Positions 44,116 through 54,078 of a stretch of 64,000 bases of DNA are shown piece after piece. The DNA comes from Asterella californica (taxonomy: Eukaryota; Streptophyta; Marchantiopsida; Marchantiales; Aytoniaceae), in assembly GCA_036924285.1 (NCBI GenBank), contig JAYKYS010000002.1, forward strand, positions 8,804,001 through 8,868,000, read 5' to 3'. Within the stretch, counting starts at the first letter, position 1. The number at the start of each line of letters is the position of its first letter. The position numbers and the translations under genes were made by a program. The notes below the pieces were generated by a model. It saw only the letters and a list, made by a program, of their open reading frames with translations, was not told the origin of the DNA and did not search any database.

Positions 44116-45443
44116 GTTTCGCGATCTTTCTCCACTGTGGTATAAAACTCTAGCATCTATGTAGAGATAGTTACTCAGTACGGGATTTTGTTCCCGGATT
44201 AGGTTTGATATCTTGACGGCAGTAATTCTAGTCAAGATTTATTTTTTCACTCGGCTCTAGCACAAAAGTATCATTGAGTGCGGAGCCCTTTCACATTATA
44301 TAACGACTTACGAACTCGAGGAGACTAAAAATGAAGTATGATGTGACATAGCAAATCTGGTGAATGCAAGTGCACATGAATACACTTGAAATCAAATATA
44401 TTTGATATCCTTGAACTCTTCTTTCAATGTACCCATTAGATCAATTATATCAACTGTAAAACTGATTGTCTGATACTAAACTCGATTTGATACTAAATCG
44501 ATATAGCACTGTTTAGAGGCCGTATGACACGAACCAAGTACATTGATTGGTAATATGTAAGTTAATATTCAAAAGAAGTAATGTATGGTTCATGTTACAT
44601 GAACCTCTAGAAAAGTTATAGTTTAATTTATGTGATAAACCACTCTACCCAGATGTTTATGTATAGCATAAGCCACTGGAGGAGTGATTTCTTAATCCTA
44701 AATCACTCCCTGACGTAGAACAGAGGGGAGTGGAATGTTTAGGATTAAGAAGCCACTCATTGGCTTCTGTAGTGTAAAGCATAAAGAGAAGACATAAAAT
44801 CTCGACTGTTTTGCAGGATGAACTGCATTTCTAAAATAGTGTTTAAAGATCATGGCTTATCAAATTAACATATAAAAATCGTGATATATCATACAGAAGA
44901 CCTGCTCCTGAATACAAAAGAGGAAAGACTTTATCTTCCCAGGATCCCTTAAGTACTAGATCAGTGTTCACAAAGTTCTCTGTTATATTCTCTTCTCAAG
45001 TAACCATCGTGTAATTCATTGAACAGAAGGAGGTTCGCTGATGCAGTATTCACAAGTGTGCCAACAAGAAAGTTTATCGTGAAAAAATGTTCTCTGCCGG
45101 GAACTTCTGTCCAAGCTTTCGGAAGTTGCTTCATGCTGATCTAGATATTGCTGCGGAGCCCATCCAGCTTCGGAATTCAACCCAGATAACTTTGTCTGTG
45201 GTCGCATTTATCCTCTTCGCTTCATTTTCCAGCCATTTGTCTTGCGGACCTGAACTGGTGGAGACAAAACATTTACAACTTTACGTTATGGTCAGGCATT
45301 CGCATGAAGCAGCAGTCATCCAAATTCTCCATGTACAAGTTTTGGCTCCCACATCCACGAGAATCACGCTAATGTACCCATTTACATCAGCCACTCATTA
45401 ACGGATCTATAAATATACTAGGATGAGTTCACTACTGCAACTT
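44116..45443. repeat. Array block A, copy 4, with an internal insertion
   Basis: Starts at GATCTTTCTCCACTGTGG and matches 10318-11265. Around 44467-44884 the sequence is replaced or expanded by about 400 bp containing short inverted repeats (for example GGAGTGATTT and AAATCACTCC near 44670-44707) and a locally inverted GTCTGATACTAAA segment. The gene upstream module is present at 45087-45417 with a TATAAATA near 45409. No intact gene follows, because a copia fragment is inserted. Confidence 0.85.
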
Positions 45444-46320
45444 ATGTTAGAATACAGTACAGTATGAATACACTTTGCAGTAACTGGTTCAGATTATTAG
45501 GTGGTGATCTTCCGGAAGGTCACCAACTAAGACCCAAGACTATATTATCCAGGCACAATGTCATTGTACATTTAATTCATTTGCTTAGTTCTGTCTACAT
45601 TCTATTCAAGAGCTCTCTCTCTCACACTTACACTGTCTTTATGTCGTGACTATGCTGATCCTCATTGGTATGTGAATACGGATGTCACACATCACATGAG
45701 ACACAATCAATGACAGTTCATCGAGTCTCACCCGTCTCAAGTGATAACATCAAGAACGATGTAATTTTACTTGGTGATAACACTATCATCCACGTTGTCG
45801 GTTCTGGCATGGTGGAAGTACGCATGCTCAACGGTGAGCATGTGTACATACGCGACGTCCTCCATGTGCCCTTCTTGCAAAAAAATCTATTTTCAGCTCG
45901 GCAATTCGATGCCAATGGCAGCTGGTGTTTTAATTGACAACGGATTCTGTCATCTCGAGGACAAATTTGGACAAGTGTTAGCTCCCTACCCCATTGTTGA
46001 CGATCTCTATATGCTCGGAGACTCAGTCTTGGTCGCTGACCAAACCGCACTCGTAGCCACAGCTGGAAGGACCCCAATAGTTCACACTCTACCTCCCAGC
46101 CAGAGATCAGGACTCCGCCTACGAGCCAGACCACAATCTAATCAGCGGACCAGCGTCTCTCTTTTCAATCGCAACATGTGCAAGATTGAAAATCCACAAA
46201 ATGCACACAACCAAGAGAAAGAGCATACAGCTGATTCATGGACTTTTTCTCCCTTGTTTTCGAAGCCTATGCCCACACTTGAAATGCTCCACAATTAACG
46301 GAAGTCGCGAACTTGAAAAA
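45444..46320 (+). mobile_element. Broken copia fragment inserted in R4
   Basis: It begins TGTTAGAATACAG directly after array sequence (CTACTGCAACTTA), like an LTR start. From about 45655 it reads as a copia protease and GAG-pre-integrase region: HWYVNTDVTHHMRHN, then VEVRMLNGEHVYIRDVLHVP, FLQKNLFSARQFD, and in the next frame LIDNGFCHLEDKFG and VDDLYMLGDS. Asp-Thr-Asp stands where Asp-Ser-Gly is usual. Gag and the rest of pol are missing. The right edge and the partner LTR are not visible. Confidence 0.7.
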
Positions 46321-46666
46321 TGAGAGTCCAATTTCCTTTCAGCTGAGCTCTACTCTTTTACCCACACACTTCTTGGTAGTTTTCTCACACGCACCCCATT
46401 GTGACATGTTGGTCTCTTGGACGAGAGTCTATTGGATATGTAGCCATGTCCTACATATCTAGGGACGAGAGACCAGTATCTCTCTTAATCATAAGCTTTT
46501 TGGCCTAAACCTTTGCATGCCACATTGGTTATCAATCATCATGCTATGGCCCTATGCAGTAAACAAATGTGAGCGATGGAAACAGATCAACAGAGGATTA
46601 CTGGGGTACAAATAAACACACCGAGCACGCTGGAACTTACAGATTCGATGCTCGGTGGGACGATTC
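46321..46666. other. Short spacer with a dispersed repeat
   Basis: Contains the TGTTGGTCTC repeat at 46408-46475 (second copy of the one at 39047). The remainder is unassigned until array block X resumes at 46667. Confidence 0.6.
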
Positions 46667-47690
46667 CCTAGAATTCCCATTTGACTTCACCCGCCTGTAC
46701 GCAAGTTCCTTGAACCCAGTTTTTTGTCTAAAGCTGATCTAAACTGAACCTGCTTACCACGCTCGGCTCTACCTAAAATCATCATCCATCGCAACAAGAA
46801 CCGAATCTGGAGGCAAACTGTTACTGCTCTGGACTTCTCCTGTCACTGATTTGAAACTAGGCCCTCTGGAATTTGAACCTTAAAGCTGCACCTAGCTATA
46901 GTTTCCTTTGAACAAAGGAACCTAGGTCTACTGGAATCCCTTTTCCTATTCGGTTTACCTCGTAGATATGAGGTTAACGTGAACATGAGAACACTACGTT
47001 GACTGTCAAAAACCATACACATGAATGGAGATGGAAGTTCGCGTTTCTCTCGAGAATTGTGGAGGTTTGAAATCATAATTGAAAAGTGTGTATCCAGCGC
47101 AAACATGTGGAATGTAGTACGGATCTAACGGATCCCGCAGTATATCTGTGCCCCCACATGAATAAAACGAATTTTATTAGAAAAAAGAGAATTCCGCCTA
47201 TCGTGCAGGAAAGCGGGTCAGTATTTCATTTTTCCCCGAGATTGGATCCTCAAATACTTGCCTCATTTCTCTGGATAAATTGCTGTTGGTTTAACCGGAA
47301 GTCAGGTCATACTCCGCATTGAGCAAAACTTGGATGTCTTGTTCTGTACTACCGCAACGTATCATTAGTTGTTAACACGAGTTGAATGTTAAGAGCTAAG
47401 GGTAGAGAATACTAAGAAAGTTCTACTGAACTCCTAAATCTTGGCTAGTGCATCCTTCAGAAGTTGAAGAACACGAAACTCAACACTTCAACTTACACGG
47501 TGATTTGTCCAAAGAGGGTTGTAAGATATTTTGTAACAAATCAGAAAGGGAACACGTAATCTGGATTGTGCAGACTTGCTTTTGATATGACGAGTCCAAG
47601 TTGGAGACTCGGGGAAGAAGACATCGCACGATTTGCTCTTTCAAACAACTGCTATCACTTAAAAGACTAATTATAAAGCTAAAGTCTTGA
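46667..47690. repeat. Array block X, copy 4 (partial)
   Basis: Matches about 12566-13500. Two insertions distinguish it: one near 46746-46775, and a ~30-bp hairpin-like insertion near 46896-46925 (TTCCTTTG-AA-CAAAGGAA) bounded by CTAG on both sides. Confidence 0.88.
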
Positions 47691-47693
47691 TGA

Positions 47694-48044
47694 TCATGCG
47701 GGGCTGGACTCCTTCTCGACCAGTACTGACACAGCACCGAACCCATCGTCCAAGACTAGCACTGTGGTGTTGATGGTGAAGAACTGATTGGTGATAGTCT
47801 CCTGGGTCATCAAGTTCACAATCTTGAACAGATCCTCATTGGCCTTGGAGATATCAGAAAATATACCAGATGCGTTTGGACCCATATTTCCGATGATGAG
47901 GTTTTGGGTTACATCAAACACGCTGATGTTCGTTGCAAGAGCTTGATTCTTCACGAGTATTGCAGCATCAGTGTGACCAAGAAGAGATGCTGAACAGAGG
48001 ATTGTCACAACCGCCACTGCCAGAACCTTCACGGAAGCTGCCAT
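47694..48044 (-). CDS. Small secreted glycoprotein, gene 'a' of R4
   Basis: An intact 116-residue frame with three changes from the R1 'a' protein: A14T in the signal core (VVTILC), Q70E (KANEDLF) and K81Q (MTQET). The signal peptide and sequons N39, N57 and N92 are unchanged. The 5' region is altered: a deletion brings TATAAATT (48215-48222) to 171 bp from the ATG, and a perfect 54-bp palindrome sits about 34 nt upstream of the ATG in the presumed 5' UTR, which may block translation. No divergent 'b' partner remains. Function unknown. Confidence 0.8.
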   Translation of the reverse strand: MAASVKVLAVAVVTILCSASLLGHTDAAILVKNQALATNISVFDVTQNLIIGNMGPNASGIFSDISKANEDLFKIVNLMTQETITNQFFTINTTVLVLDDGFGAVSVLVEKESSPA

Positions 48045-48077
48045 CTCTACGAGTGAAGTACAACTCTAGGAAAGAAG

Positions 48078-48131
48078 AATTTGAAACTCTGTAGCTGCAG
48101 AATTAATTCTGCAGCTACAGAGTTTCAAATT
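48078..48131. repeat. Perfect 54-bp palindrome in presumed 5' UTR
   Basis: Arms 48078-48104 and 48105-48131 are exact reverse complements of 27 bp with no spacer. The other 'a' copies have only the left arm (for example about 13919-13945 and 26512-26540). An inverted copy of about 22 bp was therefore inserted here. Confidence 0.97.
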
Positions 48132-48194
48132 TAAGAAGCGTAGACGATGTCCTTTCAGTCTCCAGCTATCGTTTCACTCTCCAGCTATTCGAAG

Positions 48195-48570
48195 TCCAAG
48201 TCTTTCGACTAGAGAATTTATACATCCACTAATGAGTGACAGCTGGTGTAGGTGTTCGATTAGCATGATTCTCGTTGATGTCCAGCCAAAACTTGTACAT
48301 GGAGAATCTGAATCACTGCTGCTTCATGCGATTAGCTCACCAGGACGTAAACATGTTGTTTCTCCGCATGCTCTGCAGAAGCAAAATGTGAGTTTCAACA
48401 CGCCAGAGACAAAAGTTGGACGAGCTCCGCAGCAAGACCAGCATGAAGCAAGTTCCCAACGCTGGACACAAGTTCCCACCAGAGAATATATTGTCACGAG
48501 CCAGATGCAGGAAACCAGAAGGTTATCGATTTGCCGAGTGTTGATTTCGTTATGAACGCTGGCAATGAGC
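48195..48570 (-). promoter_or_regulatory. Upstream module and TATA of gene 'a', R4
   Basis: Same words as in R1. Compared with R1, about 80 bp between TATA and the leader are missing; the junction is at ACTAGAG, a short repeat present at both ends of the lost segment in R2. Confidence 0.55.
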
Positions 48571-48714
48571 AAAACACAAGAAGCCGAGAGGAAACGCTAG
48601 AACTTATACTTCTACAGTGCTATTCCGGACATGCCGCTGAGGTAAAGAGTCTAAAGACTTCAACTTTTACTAGAAGAGAGGTTATTGGTAGAAGTTGGCT
48701 TCTCACTATACTGC

Positions 48715-48966
48715 ACTAGTCTAGTCTTTTATTGGAATTCTGAAACTGGCCGGAAGTATTTCTCGGGATTCTTTCCAGACCACGGAATCTGGATCTTGAT
48801 CGGAATTTAACCGATAGATGATAGTCTTCCGACATCTGCATATCAGCTGGCACATTTTTCTCACTGTCGGAAATGTTATCGTCTCATAAACAAGGGCAAG
48901 CTTGCGTGACATCTTTCCCGGACCCTGGCTGAAAGGTGGATCCGGGGAAGATGTCACGCAAGCAAG
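48715..48966. repeat. R4 terminal segment with imperfect inverted repeat
   Basis: Matches 32670-32900. At its end, 48899-48924 and 48939-48966 form an imperfect inverted repeat (CTTGCGTGACATCTT against its complement, two or three mismatches). The R2 copy lacks the right arm, so the fold-back is specific to R4. Confidence 0.8.
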
Positions 48967-49907
48967 ACACAATCCTACCTGTTGCCATGTTTCTATGTAA
49001 CCCCAAGTCAAGTGGAAACGACCAAAACTCTCGGATGCAAATACAGCGGATGATCACAAATCAGAGTACTGAGTAGATGCGGGTATAAAAGCAAAAAAGG
49101 GAATATTCTTTTTTTCTTCCATGTTGCTTTAGGTTAAAGAGACGATACTGTTTTGCTAAAGGAAACCACCAAAAATTCGTTTTAGTATATTTTTATAAAT
49201 TCTATCAACAAAAGTATTTTAGATATAACGGTTAAATGTTTTTGTTCGCAGAGAGTCCACTCGCATAATGAAGTTTTCCTGGTTACCAAACATATTTCTA
49301 GGGGCATTTGGGCAATGATAGATTTCTACTTATAATAATTTAATAAATTATAATTATAATCTATAATAATCTAATTAACAAATAACAAGTCGTTACGCAT
49401 GCAATGGAATTGCAAGGGCTATGCGTTTGCAAGACCTCACAGTACTTGGTGAAATCTGTGAAGGTGAATCTTAAAAGTGAAATTTATTTCATCTCACGAG
49501 TCTTGGAAAATGTTATTTGTGAAGATGTAATTCTAGAGATGTAGATGAATATTGAAGAAAGAACAGAAATTAATAGTCTTTGAAAGCCATGATAAGATTA
49601 TCTTCAGATACTGAAAAAAGTAGTTTATAATTTTATGTGAGTCACAACGGTGTCGCGCTACTTGGTGGCTACATGTTATATTTCTACTCCGACACTTGAG
49701 TTTAGTAGTTCTAGAAGTTAGCTCATATTACTTCTAGACGTTTATGTATGTGTTTGACACCTTTGCATACGGTGTTAACACTATTTTGAGTCTTAGTAGG
49801 GATTTTCTCAAGAGATGGAGTTGTATTGTAGAAGAGGAGGAGGTGATGAGTTGATAGATGTACAGAAGTGTGTAGAGCAGTATGAAACCTCGAGCATCAT
49901 CTAGAAT
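48967..49907. other. AT-rich spacer, no supported gene
   Basis: Very AT-rich between 49110 and 49390 (runs such as TAATAATTTAATAAATTATA). No frame or RNA gene is supported. It may include LTR or leader sequence of the gypsy element that follows, but no LTR edges were found. Confidence 0.5.
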
Positions 49908-50264
49908 ATGACGAAAGACAGAAGGAAGACCTCAAAGAAGTCCAAGAAGTCTTCTAGGAAGTCCAAGAGGGAGTCCAAGTCCACTGAAACTGATAACAGT
50001 GCTTCGGAAGCATCATCTGCTTCTGAAGAGTCTAGTGCCAAAAGTTCAGAATCTGAATCTGAACAAGAGAAGAAGATACAGAAGAAGAAGAACTTTTATC
50101 TTCTTCTTCTTCTTTAGAGAAGTCACGATCAATGGAAGAAGTTGTGCAGAAGATCCCTCAGACTCTGATCATTCAAGCTGCACTTGACCCCTGGACTGAT
50201 GAAGTGCTAAAACAGTTTGCCGACCTGAAGGTTCGTCTTTTGAACCCGAAGGACAAACAGAATT
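49908..50264 (+). pseudogene. Gypsy-C gag, charged N-terminal part
   Basis: The frame opens with Lys/Ser/Arg-rich sequence (KKSKKSSRKSKRESKS), then Ser/Glu-rich (SEASSASEESSAKSSES). After a frame change near 50065 it continues EEDTEEEELLSSSSSLEKSR and VVQKIPQTLIIQAALDPW, ending at a TAA at about 50263. A 13-bp GAA/TTC inverted repeat lies at 50079-50091 and 50100-50112, next to the frame change. The region upstream of 49908 is closed by a TAG. Confidence 0.55.
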
Positions 50265-50269
50265 AACCC

Positions 50270-50761
50270 ATGGCTTCTCGGCCAAACATTTGGTGCAACC
50301 TTTGCAACTCTTCCGGACACACCAGAGATCAGTGTACACAGGATCAAGCTGTTAATTGGACAGACTGGGAAGAAGACGATGAAGGATATTTACACGATCC
50401 AAGTGGAGAATCCTGCTACAAGATTGAGACGGTACAACCTTTCACTCCTACCCCTCCTGCTCAATTTAATCCTTATACTCCTAGGGACAAGGTTGGTATT
50501 GTACAAACCAGGACGTCTTGGCAACCTTCGTCATCACCACGACCTCTAAATCAACTTCCTAGAGCATGTAATAATTGTGGAGAGACAAGACACTGGTGGT
50601 CCACTTGTCCTCATTCTAGAAAACAGATTGGGCAAGTGTCTTTGTGTGGGAATTGTAAGGAAGCAAGACATTTCACAAGGAACTGTCCTCTGACTCTACG
50701 CCCACGGCAGATGGTTAGATTTACGGATACCACACCTCCTGCAGAAATAGTCAGCTCCTAA
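50270..50761 (+). pseudogene. Gypsy-C gag C-terminus with three zinc knuckles
   Basis: A 163-codon frame with three CX2CX4HX4C motifs: CNLCNSSGHTRDQC (about 50294), CNNCGETRHWWSTC (about 50570) and CGNCKEARHFTRNC (about 50645). Between the first and second is an acidic then Pro/Thr-rich segment. Such knuckles package RNA in retroelement particles. In the second and third knuckle the Gly before His is Arg, an uncommon variant. Confidence 0.8.
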
Positions 50762-50774
50762 GCTCGAGTTAGCA

Positions 50775-51408
50775 GTGGTACAACATATCTCTATAGAAGA
50801 AGAAGATCATGGGGATTGTACGGATTGTCTACACATAGAGAAAGACGAACCAGACTCTGAGAAGCGCTTAGGAAAGGAGCCTCAGCTGCAGAAGACGTAT
50901 GCAACTCAGAAGACAAAGCCACCTGAGAAAGCATCATCTTTTATCCTAACGGATGGCACTGTTTGGAGCTCTTTGCTCAGATTCAAATAGCTAGCCTCCA
51001 AAGGAGCTCATGGATGATGTAGTACTCAAGGTGAGTACTAGAAGCAAAGGGAAGTCAGAATCCCGTCGTAAGGAGACTAAGAAGAAGAAGCAGCATAAAG
51101 AGAGATCACTCTCTCCCGAGCGACCTTCCTCTCCTACTTATGACAAGGAAGATCCGAAGTACTTTGCTCTTGATATCAAAAAAGAAGTAGAAGCGATCAT
51201 GCAAGAAGAACTGGAGAAGCGACGGAAGATAGTACAGAAGCTTCCTCCATCGACCACGGCAGCCTCTGTCCCACAAGACCAGCTTCTAGTCGAGAGAAGA
51301 CCCAATTCCGATCTTCCACTTAAGGAAGTAGCTTCTAAACCTTCCATGTTGGAAACATCAGTCACTCTTTTGAAACGATCCCCTTATGAGTTCTTACGAG
51401 ATTTGTAG
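50775..51408 (+). pseudogene. Gypsy-C linker region
   Basis: Two frames (50775-50990 and 51010-51408) encode charged, low-complexity sequence, including SRRKETKKKKQHKERSLSPE and a helical EVEAIMQEELEKRRKIVQKL. It lies between gag knuckles and protease, as expected for a spacer in a gag-pol polyprotein. No catalytic motif. Confidence 0.5.
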
Positions 51409-51578
51409 AATCAGAAGGCGGATGTAACCTTCCACAGTTTCTGGATGATAATGCTGGTTACAGGAAGCTGTTACAGTCTGCACTTTAAAGATCGAGGAAG
51501 AGGAGAAAACTGAAACTTCTTCAGAGCACTCCGATCCTTAGGATAGAGCAAGAGGACATAGGAGCCCCAGAACTTGAC

Positions 51579-52088
51579 ATGGAGATCCATGGCTGTCTTC
51601 AAAAGAAGATACCCATTGATTCAGGCTCCGGAGTCAACATCATGATTGAAGAAACTATGCATGCCTTAGGATTCACTGAGTTCCAATCTACTCCGAGGAT
51701 TCTCAGAATGACGAACCAGATCGGAAGACGACCTTTGGGACAACTGAAAGATGTCTTGACTGTAATTGGGAGAGTATCTTTCTACCTCACTTACATTATT
51801 TTGCGACCTGTAGCTAAGGTTGTATATCAAGTTTTGATAAGAAAACCTTGGTTGTATGCTGCAAATATAAATATCGATCGGAGAATACATCGTTTGAGGT
51901 TTTCCAATCCTACATCCAAGCAAAGCGAGAAGTCCAAAGTCTCACTCTCTTGGATGAAGACTGGACATCAAGGTGAAACTCCCTCTACGACTGAAGGATA
52001 CACATCAGAAGACTCAGCTACGTCTTCTGACAATGATGGAAGATATGATGAGTTTGTGATAAATAACTTGCGTACTCAAGTATCTTAG
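51579..52088 (+). pseudogene. Gypsy-C retropepsin-like protease
   Basis: The motif KIPIDSGSGVNIMIEE contains the catalytic Asp-Ser-Gly, followed at the usual distance by LIRKPWLYAANI (normally LLGRPWL). The C-terminal part is acidic and Ser-rich. Family: gypsy aspartic protease that cleaves the polyprotein. Confidence 0.75.
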
Positions 52089-52289
52089 AAGAAGCAGAAG
52101 AAGTGAACTATGGACACATTGAGTGCTACGAGATTATAGAAGAAGAGCTTCCAGAAGACGAAAATACTATCTTCCCTTCAGAAGATCAATTAGCTGATCT
52201 TCCAGAATCCGAGTCAGACCTGCAAGAAGCTCCCAAACTAGAATATTTTGGTGCCAATGGTGCCGGAAGGAATGGTGAACCCTGACGAC

Positions 52290-52927
52290 CTTCAAGAGAT
52301 GGAGATTACTCCTGGGAAGAACCTAAAACTTTCCAAGGTGATCGAGGGCCAGCAGCTAGAAGACTTCAGAGAATTCTTGACATAGTTCCAAGGCGTCTTC
52401 GCATGGACCATAGAAGACATGAAGGGCATACCTAGAGAACTGAGAGAGCATCAAATCGACTTGCTGGAAGACGTTATCGACAGTATCGACTCAACCTCAA
52501 GTACTTGTTTCTGTGAAGGATCAGATCGATCAGTATCTGAAGGCAGGAGTCATCTTCCTCGTGCTTAGCAATGAGAGTGTAGCTCCAGTTGTCATCGTGC
52601 CGAAGAAGTAGACAAATAAGATAAGAGTGTGCCAGGACTTCCGGAAGCTAAATTTGGCTACGAAGAAGGACCATCATCCTTTATCATTCACTGACTCTGT
52701 GTTAGATCAGGTAGCAGGACATGAGTTTTACAGCTTCCTGGATGGGTATTCTGGGTACAACCAAGTTTCAATCAGAAAAGAAGATAAGTCGAAGATCACT
52801 TTTACTACTGATAAGGGAACTTACGCATATAACCAAATGTCGTTTGGTTTATGCAACGCTCCTCCTAAGAAGAAGAGATCTTTGGATAAAATCCTCCTGG
52901 CTCTTGATTCTTATCTCAACATGTTGA
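52290..52927 (+). pseudogene. Gypsy-C reverse transcriptase, truncated
   Basis: It reads FQGVFAWTIEDMKGIPREL near 52390, then after several stops VCQDFRKLNLATKKDHHPL, FYSFLDGYSGYNQVSI, and YNQMSFGLCNAP near 52830. The catalytic first Asp (FLDGYSG) is present, but the sequence ends before the YxDD motif, so this RT was deleted rather than only mutated. Confidence 0.85.
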
Positions 52928-53060
52928 CCTCCTGGATGAGATTCTATGTTGGGTGTGTGGCTACGTCTTGCACATTAGGGATGGGGGATTGTATCCTCCT
53001 TGGGAGATACTTGATACAGCTATTGGAGGGTTGTAAGTCCTATGGGATGGTCTTATAGCT
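52920..53060. repeat. TGTTG repeat, distant copy 3 (possible LTR edge)
   Basis: Begins TGTTGACCTCCTGGATGAGA and shares about 60 bp of pattern with 39047 and 46408. Its position immediately after a truncated RT suggests a 3' LTR reached by internal deletion. This is not proven. Confidence 0.35.
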
Positions 53061-54078
53061 TTGGCTTAGGCTCTAAAATTGTGGTTTGACTCATAATCTG
53101 GGTTGCATCAAGATGGCATTGAGAGTTGAGAACTTTTTATAAGTAAGGACATAAAGACCCCAGCTTAGCTAAGGGACTGCTTAGCAGGGGGCTTGTTTTT
53201 TGGATAAATCGACGTGTGTGGTGTCCACAATTTGCAAGATTGGAGAGTTTTTCCAAAAAAAAAGAAGTTAATGATGTATCTATATAACTGAAATAACCTT
53301 ATTATTTAAGTTTACACCTTGCTTAGCGAGAACATGAACTTAAGACGAATTCGTGAGAAGAAGTCAACTTCTTCTGAAGCCGGAAGACGAGATTTGAAAG
53401 ACAAGTATGCTTCCCAAGAAGATTGTGACTGTAACTGCGAGAAGCATCAACATCGCACCAACTAGGTGAAGTTAGGTGTATCTAAAGGACAGCCATTACG
53501 ATAGTAAGTAGGATCAAGGTCGACCAAGCAATTACCTAAATGCAGAGAGTAGACAAAAAAGCTCAGGAGAAGAGACGCCATATCTTTTTTCTTCTTCTCT
53601 ACGCAATTTGAAATCGAGGAGGACACTGAGACGCGCATGGAGAGAATTTCAGTGAGAGATTGAGAGCGAACGTCTTCCTACAAGAAGAGAACTCAGGTAA
53701 GAAGAAGACAAGAGTTCCAAGAGAATCGAAGATTGGAGATTTGAGAATCGAAGAAGAGAATTGAGGATTGGAAGTGTGCTCCTCACAATTTACAAGATTT
53801 ACAAATTTTTGAAATTTTTGAGTTAATAACATGTCTGTGTAATTGAGATAACCTTGTTATTTAAGATTATACCTTTCTTAGAGAAAAGATGATCTTAAGG
53901 TCCTTTTGTATGGAGAGGTCGACTTCTTCAGAAGACGAAAGACGAACATCTTCCAGGAACACGTCTTCTCGTTTGTGTCTTCCAGAAGACGGAAGACAGA
54001 AGACGGAAGACGAGTGTCTTCGCGCAATCTGCAGCCGAGAAGACGCAGCGAGAAGCAACGGAAGCTCGTGCGTAGGGG
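53061..54078. repeat. Spacer with ~115-bp diverged direct repeat
   Basis: 53275-53390 and 53821-53935 share the same order of words (AGTTAAT, ATAACCTT, TTATTTAAG, ACACCTT-like, AACTTAAG-like, GTCGACTTCTTC-like) and are about 545 bp apart. The segment is also dense in GAAGAC and its complement. No gene supported. Confidence 0.55.

Larger units (their letters stand above)
49908..52927 (+). mobile_element. Gypsy-C: decayed Ty3/gypsy gag-protease-RT remnant
   Basis: Ordered plus-strand remnants: charged gag stretch, three CCHC knuckles, a basic linker, retropepsin, then RT up to the FGLCNAP motif, where it stops abruptly. RNase H and integrase are missing. Frameshifts and stops occur throughout. 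A TGTTG repeat edge at 52920 directly follows the truncated RT. Confidence 0.8.
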
